DNA from: Klebsiella africana
GTDB lineage: Bacteria > Pseudomonadota > Gammaproteobacteria > Enterobacterales > Enterobacteriaceae
DNA: 64,000 nt
Reading direction: 5' to 3'
NCBI RefSeq assembly: GCF_020526085.1
Contig: NZ_CP084874.1
Location: 4,154,001 to 4,218,000, forward strand
The first letter of the stretch is position 1. Each line of letters opens with the position of its first letter. The position numbers and the translations under genes were made by a program. A model generated the notes under the pieces. It saw only the letters and a program-made list of their open reading frames with translations, was not told the DNA's origin and did not search any database. Of the stretch, positions 37,035 through 46,200 are shown in pieces.

Positions 37035-37625
37035 TTATTCCATAAACATACGCACCGCACACCAGATTAGCAGCAGCGCCAGCAGCAAATTTAACTTTCT
37101 GCCATGACGTTCAAAAACCGGCTGAAACAGCTGCCCGGCCAGCGCCCAGCAGAGATTACCGCCTATCCCAATTGCCGACAGCAACAGACCTGTCACCACC
37201 AGCCAGAATGGCTCGCGGGTCACCGGCAAAACAAAGGTCGACAGGGCCGTGATGCCGTACAGGATAATTTTTACATTCACAAACTGCAGCCCCAGGCTGG
37301 CCCAGAAGCTGACAGGCCGCTCCTCCTGCCCACCGCTGGCAGGATCGCTACGGGCAATGTGCCAGGCCAGCCACAGGATATACCCCGCGCCGACCCAGCG
37401 TAGCAGGGAGGTTATCCCCTCATCCAGGGTAACGAGAGTGAACGTCAGCCCGGCACAAATCAGCATGATGATCACAAACCCCAGGCTCATGCCGGCCAGA
37501 ACCCGCATGCTCCGTCGAAAGCCGTGCGCGGTGACGCTGCTCAGCGCCAGAATATTATTCGGCCCGGGCGTCAGGGCGGTGATCAGGGTGTAAGTTAAAA
37601 AGGCGCTAATCAGGGTAGGTGTCAC
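37035..37625 (-). CDS. LysE-family exporter (EamB/YfiK-like)
   Basis: A 196-residue LysE/RhtB-type inner-membrane exporter with six helices and the family signature ALTPGPNNILALSSVTAHGFR (about 18-38). It resembles E. coli EamB (YfiK), which exports cysteine and O-acetylserine, also in FVNVKIILYGITALSTFVLP. It is divergent from a LysR-type gene across 103 bases, a usual regulator-exporter arrangement. The exported amino acid is inferred, not shown. Confidence 0.85.
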   Translation of the reverse strand: MTPTLISAFLTYTLITALTPGPNNILALSSVTAHGFRRSMRVLAGMSLGFVIIMLICAGLTFTLVTLDEGITSLLRWVGAGYILWLAWHIARSDPASGGQEERPVSFWASLGLQFVNVKIILYGITALSTFVLPVTREPFWLVVTGLLLSAIGIGGNLCWALAGQLFQPVFERHGRKLNLLLALLLIWCAVRMFME

Positions 37626-37728
37626 GTGTTTTCTCCTCTTGACTGGCAGACAGTACCCGAAGCTGATAATTTAAAAAAATGAATGTTTTTTCATTCTGAA
37701 TTCGAGAATGTCGATATAAAGAGGAAAT

Positions 37729-38610
37729 ATGGATCTGCGACGCTTTATCACCTTCAAAACGGTTGTCGAAGAAGGATCCTTTCTGCGCGCCTCACAGAAA
37801 CTGTGCTGCACCCAGTCCACCGTAACCTTTCATATCCAGCAGCTTGAGCAGGAGCTCGCCATCCCGCTGTTTGAGAAAATTGGCCGGCGGATGTGTCTCA
37901 CCGCCGCCGGTAAAAATGTCCTGCCGCACGTCTACGATCTGACCAAAGTGATGGCGTCGATTCGCCAGGCGGCGCGCCAGGACGATGAACCCGGCGGCGA
38001 ACTTCGCGTCGCCACTGGTGAAACCCTGCTGGCGTACAAAATGCCGCCGGTGCTGCAGCGTTTTAAGCAACGCGCCCCAAAGGTCCGCCTGTCACTACAG
38101 TCGCTCAATTGCTACAGCATCCGTGATGCCCTGCTCGCTGACGAAGTCGACCTGGGGGTGTTTTACCGGGTTGGCAACGATGATGCGCTCACCATGATGG
38201 AACTTGGCCCGCAGCCGCTGGCGCTGGTCGCGTCTGTCGATCTAGCGCCGGTCGACTTCCTGCGTCCGCAGCAGCATATCCCGCTGAGCTTTATCATCAA
38301 CGAGCCCCAGTGTGTGTTTCGGCAGATTTTTGAAAGCACCCTGCGCCAACGCGGTATTACTATGGAGAACACCATCGAGCTTTGGAGTATTGAGAGTATC
38401 AAGCAGTGCGTGGCGGGCAATCTGGGAGTAAGTTTTCTGCCACGCTTTGCGGTAGAGGAGGAACTCAAACGCGGGACACTGATTGAGCTGCCGTTCAGCG
38501 GGACGCCGCTGACGATCCATGCGCTCTGTGCCCATCACGCCGGGAAGGCAATCAGTCCGGCGATGCGGGTATTCATGCAGTGTATGCAGGAGGAACAAGA
38601 GGCGCGCTGA
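37729..38610 (+). CDS. LysR-type transcriptional regulator
   Basis: A 293-residue LTTR: N-terminal winged helix-turn-helix at about 1-60 (FITFKTVVEEGSFLRASQKLCCTQSTVT), then a periplasmic-binding-protein-like effector domain (about 90-290). The unusual Cys-Cys in the recognition region (KLCCTQSTV) is noteworthy. It most likely controls the divergent LysE-type exporter through the AT-rich 103-base gap. The inducer is unknown. Confidence 0.9.
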   Translation: MDLRRFITFKTVVEEGSFLRASQKLCCTQSTVTFHIQQLEQELAIPLFEKIGRRMCLTAAGKNVLPHVYDLTKVMASIRQAARQDDEPGGELRVATGETLLAYKMPPVLQRFKQRAPKVRLSLQSLNCYSIRDALLADEVDLGVFYRVGNDDALTMMELGPQPLALVASVDLAPVDFLRPQQHIPLSFIINEPQCVFRQIFESTLRQRGITMENTIELWSIESIKQCVAGNLGVSFLPRFAVEEELKRGTLIELPFSGTPLTIHALCAHHAGKAISPAMRVFMQCMQEEQEAR

Positions 38611-38630
38611 AATTCGGCGACGAAAACGAC

Positions 38631-38662
38631 GAAAGCCTGAATCATTGCTGATTCAGGCTTTC
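38631..38662. terminator. Terminator between the LysR gene and tRNA-Asp
   Basis: GAAAGCCTGAATCA (38631-38644) and TGATTCAGGCTTTC (38649-38662) form a perfect 14-bp stem with loop TTGC. On the minus strand it lies 7 bases past the tRNA and is followed by TCGTTTTC, so it probably terminates tRNA-Asp; it can also end the LysR transcript. Confidence 0.85.
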
Positions 38663-38669
38663 TGAATAG

Positions 38670-38746
38670 TGGCGGAACGGACGGGACTCGAACCCGCGAC
38701 CCCCTGCGTGACAGGCAGGTATTCTAACCGACTGAACTACCGCTCC
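38670..38746 (-). tRNA. aspV: tRNA-Asp (GTC)
   Basis: 77 bases from GGAGCGGTAG to CCGCCA on the minus strand, with an acceptor stem, TTCGAGTCC T-arm and the anticodon GTC in CTGTCAC. CCA is encoded. It corresponds by position (beside dnaQ) to E. coli aspV. It is identical to the copy at 48107-48183. Confidence 0.97.
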
Positions 38747-38879
38747 GCGTTGTTGTTCCGTTGGGAACGAGGCGAATATTACGGATTCCCCTCTACCCCG
38801 TCAACGCTTTTTCTACCATTTTGAATCGTTTGCTGCAAAAATCGCCCAACCGCCTACTTTTAATCCATTTGAGGGGCTA

Positions 38880-39611
38880 TCAGGCACGCCACAGGCAGCT
38901 TCCGCCTTTCTTTTGTACCAGGTCGAGGCGCGATTCATGGTTCACCAGCTCCTCATCAGAGGCATAAACCACCCGTAACTGGCTGGCGGCGCGGACGACG
39001 CGCTGAATGCCCATCTCTCCCGCCTGCTGCTGGCTTTCGCCTTCCATAGAGAACGCCATCGAAGTCTGGCCGCCGGTCATCATCAAATAGACATCGGCAA
39101 GGATCTGGGCATCGAGTAATGCCCCGTGCAGCGTACGCTTGCTGTTATCTATTTCGTAGCGCGAACATAACGCATCGAGGCTGTTGCGCTTGCCGGGGAA
39201 CATTTTCCGCGCCAGCGCCAGACTGTCGGTGATTTTACAAAAGGTCTCGGTTTTTCCGATGCCGCGGTTCAGCTTACCGAACTCATAATCCATAAAGCCG
39301 ATATCGAACGAGGCGTTATGGATCACCAGCTCCGCGCCGCGGATGTAATCCATAAACTCATCAGCCACGTCGGCAAAGGTGGGTTTGTCCAGCAGGAACT
39401 CATCGGCGATCCCGTGCACGCCGAATGCTTCAGGATCCACCAGCCGATCGGGCTTCAGATAGACATGGAAATTGTTACCGGTCAGGCGGCGGTTGATCAC
39501 CTCCACGGCGCCGATCTCAATGATCTTGTGTCCTTCGTAATGCGCCCCGATCTGATTCATACCGGTGGTTTCGGTATCGAGAACAATCTGGCGCGTAATT
39601 GCAGTGCTCAT
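38880..39611 (-). CDS. dnaQ: DNA polymerase III epsilon subunit (3'-5' proofreading exonuclease)
   Basis: Proofreading subunit of the replicative polymerase core. The 243 residues equal the E. coli length. The DEDDh exonuclease motifs are present: LDTETTG (Asp12, Glu14), [12 protein letters not shown] (Asp103) and LHGALLDAQ (His162, Asp167). The C-terminal segment for binding the alpha subunit ends [11 protein letters not shown] as in E. coli. Start at 39611 (MSTAITRQ). It is divergent from rnhA with 64 bases between starts, as in E. coli, where the two promoters overlap. Confidence 0.97.
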   Translation of the reverse strand: MSTAITRQIVLDTETTGMNQIGAHYEGHKIIEIGAVEVINRRLTGNNFHVYLKPDRLVDPEAFGVHGIADEFLLDKPTFADVADEFMDYIRGAELVIHNASFDIGFMDYEFGKLNRGIGKTETFCKITDSLALARKMFPGKRNSLDALCSRYEIDNSKRTLHGALLDAQILADVYLMMTGGQTSMAFSMEGESQQQAGEMGIQRVVRAASQLRVVYASDEELVNHESRLDLVQKKGGSCLWRA

Positions 39612-39675
39612 AGCGGTCATTTATGTCAGACTTATCGTTTACAAATCGATTTCAATTACAGGAAGTCTACCAGAG

Positions 39676-40143
39676 ATGCTCAAACAGGTAGAAATTTTCA
39701 CCGACGGCTCTTGTCTGGGAAATCCAGGACCCGGCGGTTACGGCGCCATCATGCGCTACCGCCAGCACGAAAAAACCTTTAGCGCCGGCTACCGTCTGAC
39801 CACCAATAACCGCATGGAACTGATGGCGGCAATCGTCGCTCTCGAAGCGTTAAAAGAGCATTGTGAGGTGGTGCTCAGCACCGACAGCCAGTACGTCCGC
39901 CAGGGGATCACCCAGTGGATCCACAACTGGAAAAAGCGCGGCTGGAAGACGGCAGAGAAAAAACCGGTAAAAAATGTCGACCTCTGGCAGCGGCTGGACG
40001 CCGCGCTTGGCCAGCATAAAATTAAATGGGAATGGGTGAAAGGCCACGCCGGCCATCCTGAAAACGAACGCTGCGACGAGCTGGCGCGCGCGGCCGCCTC
40101 TCATCCCACGCTGGACGATGTCGGCTACCAGCCGGAGAGTTAA
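39676..40143 (+). CDS. rnhA: Ribonuclease HI
   Basis: Cleaves the RNA strand of RNA-DNA hybrids. The 155 residues equal the E. coli length; active-site carboxylates lie in [10 protein letters not shown] (Asp10), NRMELMAA (Glu48), LSTDSQYV (Asp70) and NERCDELA (Asp134). The ATG at 39676 (MLKQVEI) is chosen; an earlier in-frame start would run into the dnaQ promoter and gene. The stop overlaps the end of yafS by 4 bases. Confidence 0.97.
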   Translation: MLKQVEIFTDGSCLGNPGPGGYGAIMRYRQHEKTFSAGYRLTTNNRMELMAAIVALEALKEHCEVVLSTDSQYVRQGITQWIHNWKKRGWKTAEKKPVKNVDLWQRLDAALGQHKIKWEWVKGHAGHPENERCDELARAAASHPTLDDVGYQPES

Positions 40144-40862
40144 TTCTGCCCCTTGCGCCACTGCCGGGTGGCGCCGACTGCCGGCCGCAGCTGGGTTTTC
40201 GCTTTACCGGATTTCATCGGATTGAGTGTCAGCGGAATGGTCCGTTTGCGGGCGACAATCAACTGTAAACAGCCCAGCGCCGGCAGATGGGTGCTCAGCA
40301 ATTTGCCGCCATGGCGCGACCAAGGCAAAACCTGGTAACGCCCATAGTGCAGCACTTCAAAGTTGAGCAGCGCCAGCCAGTCCAGCTGGCGCGTCAGCGT
40401 AAACATACGGCTATTATAAGGCGTACCTTTGCGCAGGACCGGCACCAGCTTACGCAACCCCATCAGGCTGACCGGATTAAACCCGGTCAGGATCATCCAG
40501 CCATCATCAATCAGTACACGATCGGCTTCCCGCAGCAGACGATGCGGATCGCTACACCATGGCAACGTGTGCGCCAGCAGGCAGGCGTCAACGGACTTTT
40601 CGGCAAAGGGTAAATGCAGCGGGTCAGCCCGGACCTGCATCGGGTTTCCTGCCAGCGAGACATTGACCTGGTGCGAGATGGCGCAAGCTTCGGTATTGAT
40701 TTCCGCGCTCAGATTGCCAATCTTAAGCAAATGAAAGCCATATAATTTAGCCAGCCACGGTTTCATCTGCTGCTCCAGCGTTTCGCGATAGTATTCGCCC
40801 CACGGCATACTGGACCAATGCTCAGGCGCTGTCACTGTGTGAGGTATCCTTGCCGGCTTCAT
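40140..40862 (-). CDS. yafS: SAM-dependent methyltransferase-like protein YafS
   Basis: A 240-residue class I methyltransferase-like protein (methyltransferase type 11 region, [20 protein letters not shown], about 82-101). The start at 40862 (MKPARIP) matches E. coli; a GTG two codons earlier is possible. It is divergent from gloB with only 32 bases between starts. The substrate is unknown; the basic C-terminal tail ([21 protein letters not shown]) suggests nucleic acid contact, which is inference. Confidence 0.9.
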   Translation of the reverse strand: MKPARIPHTVTAPEHWSSMPWGEYYRETLEQQMKPWLAKLYGFHLLKIGNLSAEINTEACAISHQVNVSLAGNPMQVRADPLHLPFAEKSVDACLLAHTLPWCSDPHRLLREADRVLIDDGWMILTGFNPVSLMGLRKLVPVLRKGTPYNSRMFTLTRQLDWLALLNFEVLHYGRYQVLPWSRHGGKLLSTHLPALGCLQLIVARKRTIPLTLNPMKSGKAKTQLRPAVGATRQWRKGQN

Positions 40863-40894
40863 CGCCACCTTCCGCTACGCTTTAGAGGTAATTT

Positions 40895-41650
40895 ATGAAT
40901 CTTATCAGTATTCCCGCGTTTCAGGACAACTACATCTGGGTTCTCACTGAGAATAACGGCCGCTGCATCATCGTTGATCCCGGCGAAGCCGCACCGGTTC
41001 TGGCGGCCATCGAGGAAAACCAGTGGCAGCCCGAGGCCATTTTACTGACCCACCACCATCAGGATCACGTCGGCGGCGTAAAACAATTACGTGAAAGGTT
41101 CCCTTCTATAGTGGTTTACGGTCCGGCGGAAACCCAGGATAAAGGCGTCACTCAGGTGGTAGGCGATGGCGATCGGCTGTCAATTCTCGGGCACGCTTTT
41201 TCCATTTTCTCCACGCCAGGTCACACATTAGGACATATCTGTTACTACAGTGAACCTTATCTGTTCTGTGGCGACACGATGTTCTCCGGCGGCTGTGGAA
41301 GGCTGTTCGAAGGTACTGCAGAGCAAATGTATCAATCATTTATGAAAATTAACGCCCTTCCTGAAGAAACCCTCATATGTTGCGCACATGAATATACGTT
41401 AGCGAATATGAAGTTTGCTTTAAGTATCCTGCCAGATGATAGGGATATAAACGATTACTATCATAAAGTTAATGAGTTACGTGCAAAAAAACAAAAAACA
41501 CTACCCGTAACTCTGAAAAATGAGCGGCGTATAAATTTATTTTTACGCGTAAATGATGTTGATTTAATTGATAAAATTAACAAAGAAACAAATTTGCAAC
41601 ACTCTGTGGCGCGATTTGCATGGTTAAGGTCAAAGAAAGATGACTTCTGA
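40895..41650 (+). CDS. gloB: Hydroxyacylglutathione hydrolase (glyoxalase II)
   Basis: Second enzyme of the glyoxalase route: S-lactoylglutathione to lactate and glutathione. The 251-residue metallo-beta-lactamase-fold protein has the THHHQDH motif (His53, His55, Asp57, His58), GHTLGHICY and [13 protein letters not shown]. The C-terminal substrate domain ([20 protein letters not shown]) is intact. From about 41330 the gene becomes markedly AT-rich, unlike the first half and its neighbours. Confidence 0.96.
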   Translation: MNLISIPAFQDNYIWVLTENNGRCIIVDPGEAAPVLAAIEENQWQPEAILLTHHHQDHVGGVKQLRERFPSIVVYGPAETQDKGVTQVVGDGDRLSILGHAFSIFSTPGHTLGHICYYSEPYLFCGDTMFSGGCGRLFEGTAEQMYQSFMKINALPEETLICCAHEYTLANMKFALSILPDDRDINDYYHKVNELRAKKQKTLPVTLKNERRINLFLRVNDVDLIDKINKETNLQHSVARFAWLRSKKDDF

Positions 41651-41721
41651 TATTTAATTCTTGTCATCGGCCAACTTCGCCGTTATCCTTGGTCGTCTTT
41701 TAAGCAACTATTGACACACAC

Positions 41722-43089
41722 ATGAAGGCACGAGCGATATTACTCGCCTCTGTCCTGCTGGTGGGGTGCCAGGCGTCTAAGCACGATGGCACCGTCGAAC
41801 AGCGAGCACAGAGCCTTTCTGCGGCTGGTCAAGGGGAAGCAGGTAAGTTCACAAGTCAAGCGCGCTGGTTAGATGATGGAACCTTCTACGCGCAAGACCA
41901 GGATCTGTGGACTTCCATAGGCGACGAGCTAAAGATGGGAATACCGGATAATCCCCGGATTCGCGAACAGAAACAGAAGTACTTAAGAAATAAGAGCTAT
42001 CTCCACGATGTAACTTTACGGGCAGAGCCGTATATGTACTGGATAGCCGGGCAGGTTAAGAAACGTAACATGCCAATGGAACTGGTATTACTACCCATAG
42101 TGGAGAGCGCTTTTGACCCACACGCGACGTCTGGCGCCAATGCCGCAGGCATCTGGCAGATCATTCCGAGCACAGGGCGCAATTATGGTTTAAAACAGAC
42201 CCGCAGTTACGATGCGCGTCGTGATGTTGTCGCGTCTACTACCGCGGCGCTGGACATGATGCAACGTCTGAACAAAATGTTCGACGGCGACTGGTTGTTA
42301 ACGGTCGCGGCATATAACAGCGGCGAAGGCCGGGTCATGAAGGCAGTAAAAGCGAACCGTTCGCGTGGCAAACCCACCGATTTCTGGTCGCTGTCTCTGC
42401 CGCATGAAACGAAAATCTACGTACCGAAAATGCTGGCATTGAGTGACATCCTCAAAAACAGCAAACGTTACGGCGTAAAGCTGCCTACGGCTGATGAAAG
42501 CCGTGCGCTGGCGCGCGTTCGTCTCGATAGTCCGGTTGATATCTCTCAGCTCGCGGACATGGCCGGTATGCCGGTCAGCAAGCTGAAGACGTTTAATGCG
42601 GGCGTAAAGGGATCAACGCTGGGCGCTAGCGGGCCAAAGTACGTCATGGTGCCACAGAAGCACGCCGCTCAGCTGCGTGAATCGCTGGCCTCTGGCGACA
42701 TTGCCGCTGTACAGCCAACGCAGCTCGCAGACAACACGCCGCTGACCAGCCGTAGCTATAAGGTACGCTCCGGCGACACCATTTCCGGGATTGCCTCCCG
42801 TCTTGGTGTGACAACCCGCGATCTGCAGCAGTGGAATAACCTGCGCGGTTCTGGGTTGAAGGTTGGACAGAACCTGGTTATCGGCGCTGGCAGCAGCGCC
42901 CAGCGTCTGGCGAACAACAGCGATAGCATCACCTATCGCGTTCGCAAAGGCGATTCGCTGTCGAGCATCGCCAAACGTCACGGCGTTAATATTCGCGACG
43001 TGATGCGCTGGAACAGCGATACCGACAACCTGCGGCCAGGCGATCAGCTAACGCTGTTTGTGAAAAATAGCGATCGACCAGAGTCCTGA
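41722..43089 (+). CDS. mltD: Membrane-bound lytic murein transglycosylase D
   Basis: Outer-membrane lipoprotein that cleaves the glycan strands of peptidoglycan to 1,6-anhydro products. Lipobox VLLVGC (Cys16); SLT domain at about 100-250 with catalytic Glu128 in PIVESAFDP and AAGIWQIIPSTG; two C-terminal LysM repeats (about 342-386, YKVRSGDTISGIASRLGV; about 400-445, YRVRKGDSLSSIAKRHGV). The 455 residues are close to E. coli MltD. A strong terminator follows. Confidence 0.96.
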   Translation: MKARAILLASVLLVGCQASKHDGTVEQRAQSLSAAGQGEAGKFTSQARWLDDGTFYAQDQDLWTSIGDELKMGIPDNPRIREQKQKYLRNKSYLHDVTLRAEPYMYWIAGQVKKRNMPMELVLLPIVESAFDPHATSGANAAGIWQIIPSTGRNYGLKQTRSYDARRDVVASTTAALDMMQRLNKMFDGDWLLTVAAYNSGEGRVMKAVKANRSRGKPTDFWSLSLPHETKIYVPKMLALSDILKNSKRYGVKLPTADESRALARVRLDSPVDISQLADMAGMPVSKLKTFNAGVKGSTLGASGPKYVMVPQKHAAQLRESLASGDIAAVQPTQLADNTPLTSRSYKVRSGDTISGIASRLGVTTRDLQQWNNLRGSGLKVGQNLVIGAGSSAQRLANNSDSITYRVRKGDSLSSIAKRHGVNIRDVMRWNSDTDNLRPGDQLTLFVKNSDRPES

Positions 43090-43105
43090 TACCTCAGGTT
43101 CGATA

Positions 43106-43137
43106 AAAAGGCACCGACTTCCCCCGGTGCCTTTTTT
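43106..43137 (+). terminator. Rho-independent terminator of mltD
   Basis: GGCACCG (43110-43116) and CGGTGCC (43125-43131) followed by TTTTTTG; 20 bases after the mltD stop. The A-run on the other side may also let it serve yafE from the opposite direction. Confidence 0.92.
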
Positions 43138-43147
43138 GTTGCCCGCG

Positions 43148-43918
43148 TTAAACCGCTTTATGCGCTTCGAACAGAATGGTATCGCTGGTAAACGATCCGT
43201 CTGCCTGTAACTCAAAGTAGGCTTTGACCTCCGCCGAAGCGCTCTGTTGATATAAGCGAATCGCCTCCACCAGCGGCTCAGGAGTACGCATCCGCGCCAC
43301 CCATGAGCTGAACTCCAGCGGCAGGCGATCGGTCGATAAATGATTAATCACCAGACCTGCGTCATTGGCCAGCGCCAGCCACTCGCCGCTGGAATAATTA
43401 CGCACGTGCGAGGTATCGCGCAGCGCTTCCACGGTCTGCAACCAGACATCACGTACCGGGTGACCCGGCGACATCACGTCCATTATGATCATCACCCCGC
43501 CTGGCTTGAGAACACGTTTCACCTCACGCAGCGCCTGGCCAACGTCATGCCAGTGGTGGGCGGAGTAGCGGCTAATCACCACATCAAAGCTGACATCAGC
43601 GAACGGCAGCGTTTCGGCGTACCCCTGCTGGGTCACGATATTGCTAAAACCTTTCTCCTTTGCCGCGGTGGCAACGACCTCCAGCATCTGGCTTGATAAA
43701 TCATAGGCGGTCACCTCGGCAACCTGTCCCGCCGCGGTAAAGCTGGCGTGCCCTGCCCCGCAGCCCATATCCAGCACTTTCGCCTGAGGGAAATCAGTCA
43801 GCCGTTCAGCCAGCCGCTGCAGATCGCGCCCGGAGGCATGTACGGCGCTGGTCAAATAGGCGCTGGCCTGGGAGCCGAACTGCTTTTCGACGTTGTCATG
43901 GTGAGAGCGTGTTGTCAT
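43148..43918 (-). CDS. yafE: SAM-dependent methyltransferase YafE
   Basis: A 256-residue class I methyltransferase: motif I VLDMGCGAGHASF (about 48-60), acidic loop AYDLSSQML, and a post-motif segment VVISRYSAHHWHDVGQALRE as in UbiE-like enzymes. It corresponds to the E. coli yafE/yafD pair. The methyl acceptor is unknown. Confidence 0.9.
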   Translation of the reverse strand: MTTRSHHDNVEKQFGSQASAYLTSAVHASGRDLQRLAERLTDFPQAKVLDMGCGAGHASFTAAGQVAEVTAYDLSSQMLEVVATAAKEKGFSNIVTQQGYAETLPFADVSFDVVISRYSAHHWHDVGQALREVKRVLKPGGVMIIMDVMSPGHPVRDVWLQTVEALRDTSHVRNYSSGEWLALANDAGLVINHLSTDRLPLEFSSWVARMRTPEPLVEAIRLYQQSASAEVKAYFELQADGSFTSDTILFEAHKAV

Positions 43919-44005
43919 TGTGTTGTCCTTCGGTTGTGTGAGTAATTTAGGGCAGCATCATGCTGAACGCAGACCTGCCCGATGGCAGGCCTGACATACC
44001 TTAAA

Positions 44006-44812
44006 TTAATCAGGCTTGCCGGGACTGAATTCGACTAGTAGCGGGTTGTGATCGGAGGCGCGGGTCACCAGCACGGAAGCATCGTGTACGCTTAACCCAC
44101 GATAGAACACAAAATCGAGCGGACGACCAAACGCGCGGCGGCGCTGATCGTCAGAGAAACGAACTTCGCGTAACGACATCTCACGCGCAAAGCGGTACAG
44201 CGCGTTCATTCGCGGCCGGCTCCAGGCATTGAAGTCCCCGGCCATGATCACCGGCCCGCTGTGATGGGCGATCTGATCGCCGATCGGCAGCAACTGCTTG
44301 CTGTAGACATCGACGCCAAGACTAAAGTTGACGGCATGAATATTCACCACCATTAACAACCGCGCATCCGGCAGTGGATAGACGGTTACTAAGGCGGATT
44401 TAGGCAGGCGCAAAATGGGTTCGCGTTCGCGCAGCGGGCAGCAATAGATGGGGTGAGCAGAGGCCAGCGTCATGACTCCGGAAGGATGCTGCGGCAGCAC
44501 CAGAGCGGGTACCTGATCGGCTGCCAGATAGTTAGTGGTCGCGAACCTGACCAGCTCAGGCGTCGTCTGCGCCTCCTGCAACAAGACTAAATGGGCATCT
44601 TTGCCAAAATTCTTGAGCACCGACTGCCACTCTGCGCGCTGCTGCTTGAAGATATTCCATACCAGCACGCGGATCTTTTCATCGCTGCTTAACGGCGTAC
44701 CGGCGGGATAAACCGGACTCACGCCCGCAAACGCCCCCGGAGGCAATATTCTCTCCGCAGGTTGTCCGGCGACGTAGCGCATGGCATAGGTATTCTTTCG
44801 CAATTTGGGCAT
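44006..44812 (-). CDS. yafD: Endonuclease/exonuclease/phosphatase family protein YafD
   Basis: A 268-residue EEP-domain protein: [23 protein letters not shown] (metal-binding Glu), [20 protein letters not shown] and [12 protein letters not shown] (catalytic Asp-His pair) are all visible. It could be a phosphodiesterase acting on nucleic acids or lipids; the substrate is unknown. It is nearly identical to E. coli YafD over its whole length. Confidence 0.92.
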   Translation of the reverse strand: MPKLRKNTYAMRYVAGQPAERILPPGAFAGVSPVYPAGTPLSSDEKIRVLVWNIFKQQRAEWQSVLKNFGKDAHLVLLQEAQTTPELVRFATTNYLAADQVPALVLPQHPSGVMTLASAHPIYCCPLREREPILRLPKSALVTVYPLPDARLLMVVNIHAVNFSLGVDVYSKQLLPIGDQIAHHSGPVIMAGDFNAWSRPRMNALYRFAREMSLREVRFSDDQRRRAFGRPLDFVFYRGLSVHDASVLVTRASDHNPLLVEFSPGKPD

Positions 44813-44821
44813 TGATCCTCG

Positions 44822-44862
44822 ATAACAGAAACCAGCCCGACAACGACTGGTTCTTCTGTTAT
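44822..44862. terminator. Hairpin between the MFS gene and yafD
   Basis: ATAACAGAAACCAG (44822-44835) pairs with CTGGTTCTTCTGTTAT (44847-44862) apart from a small bulge. It lies 43 bases after the MFS stop on the minus strand and 9 bases before the yafD start, without a T-run, so it may attenuate rather than end transcription into yafD. Confidence 0.4.
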
Positions 44863-44905
44863 AGGGATTTTCCCACCCACTTTCAATGCAATTTGCGATT
44901 AACGC

Positions 44906-46096
44906 TTAACCTTCGATAGAAACCGCTGCTGAACGGCGCGGCGATTTATCTAAACGACCGCTGAGTCCCACCAGCAGCAAGGCGACCAGCACAATCACCG
45001 CGCCAATCCACGGCGTCTGCGCCAGGCCGTACCGCTCAACCGTCTGCCCGCCGACGATTGACCCCAGCGCGATACCGATATTGAAGGCAGCAATATTCAG
45101 GCCGGAAGCGACATCGACAGCCCCGGGGGTGTACTGTTCGGCTTTTTGCACCACGTACACCTGCAAACCCGGCACGTTACCGAAGGCGAAGATGCCCATC
45201 ACCAGTACCGTCGCCAGCGCGGCATAGTGGATGCTGGCGGTCAACTGGAAGACCAGCAGCAGCACCACCAGCGCGGCGAAGATAAACTTCAGCGCGGAGA
45301 CGGCGCCATGCTTATCGGCCAGTTTGCCGCCCCATACGTTACCGATAGCCACCGAGACACCATAGCCCAGCAGGATCCAGCTCACCGCTGACGGACTGAA
45401 ACCCGCCAACTCCTGCATCATCGGCGCAAGGAAGGTAAAGGCGGTAAACACGCCGCCGTAGCCCAACGCGGTAATGGCGTAGATCATCAGCAGGCGTGGA
45501 TGAGTTAAGACTTTCATCTGATCGCGCAGGCTGGCGCTGGCGCGGCCTGGAATATTATTCGGCACCAGAATCAGACTGCTGATAAGCGCAATCACGCCCA
45601 GAATTGATACCGCAAGGAACGTTTCCCGCCAGCCAAAATGCTGACCGATAAAGGTGCCAAAGGGAACGCCAGTCACCAGCGCAACCGTCAGGCCGCCGAA
45701 CATAATGGCAATGGCCGAGGCCGCTTTTTCTTTTGCCACCAGGCTGGTAGCAATTGTCGAACCGATAGAAAAGAACACGCCGTGTGCCAGGCCGGTCAGC
45801 AGTCGCGCCAGGATCAGCGTTTCATAGCCCGGCGCCTGCCAGGCCAGCACATTACCCGCCGTAAACAGGACCATCAACGCCAGCAGCAGCTGTTTACGCG
45901 GCATCCGGCCAGTCAACGCTGTCAGCACCGGGGCGCCGATCGCCACGCCCAACGCGTAGATAGAGACCAGTAGTCCCGCAGACGGCAAAGAGATAGACAG
46001 TTGCTGGGCAATGGTCGGGACCAGGCCGACAATCACAAATTCAGTGGTGCCAATTGCGAAGGCACCGATAGTTAAGGCAAATAGCGCCAGTGGCAT
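44906..46096 (-). CDS. MFS (DHA1, AraJ/YdhP-like) efflux transporter
   Basis: A 396-residue major facilitator protein with 12 predicted helices. The N-terminal pattern (LTIGAFAIGTTEFVIVGLVP), the loop 2-3 motif (GRMPRKQLLL) and motif C-like VALVTGVPFGTFIG mark the DHA1 drug/sugar exporters of AraJ/YdhP type. It is divergent from yafC with 104 bases between starts, so the LysR protein may control it. E. coli has no such gene between yafD and yafC. The substrate is unknown. Confidence 0.88.
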   Translation of the reverse strand: MPLALFALTIGAFAIGTTEFVIVGLVPTIAQQLSISLPSAGLLVSIYALGVAIGAPVLTALTGRMPRKQLLLALMVLFTAGNVLAWQAPGYETLILARLLTGLAHGVFFSIGSTIATSLVAKEKAASAIAIMFGGLTVALVTGVPFGTFIGQHFGWRETFLAVSILGVIALISSLILVPNNIPGRASASLRDQMKVLTHPRLLMIYAITALGYGGVFTAFTFLAPMMQELAGFSPSAVSWILLGYGVSVAIGNVWGGKLADKHGAVSALKFIFAALVVLLLVFQLTASIHYAALATVLVMGIFAFGNVPGLQVYVVQKAEQYTPGAVDVASGLNIAAFNIGIALGSIVGGQTVERYGLAQTPWIGAVIVLVALLLVGLSGRLDKSPRRSAAVSIEG

Positions 46097-46200
46097 AATT
46101 TACTCCGTAGCATCAGGATTAAGATGACACGTAGTATGAAGGGTTGTATAAATAACAAAAACTATCAAAGTATCAATAGAATTTTGCTACAGGTGCAATA

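Noticed and set aside
39565..39675. N-terminal extension of rnhA
   Set aside because: It would run through the dnaQ promoter and start, and the ATG at 39676 gives the exact E. coli length.
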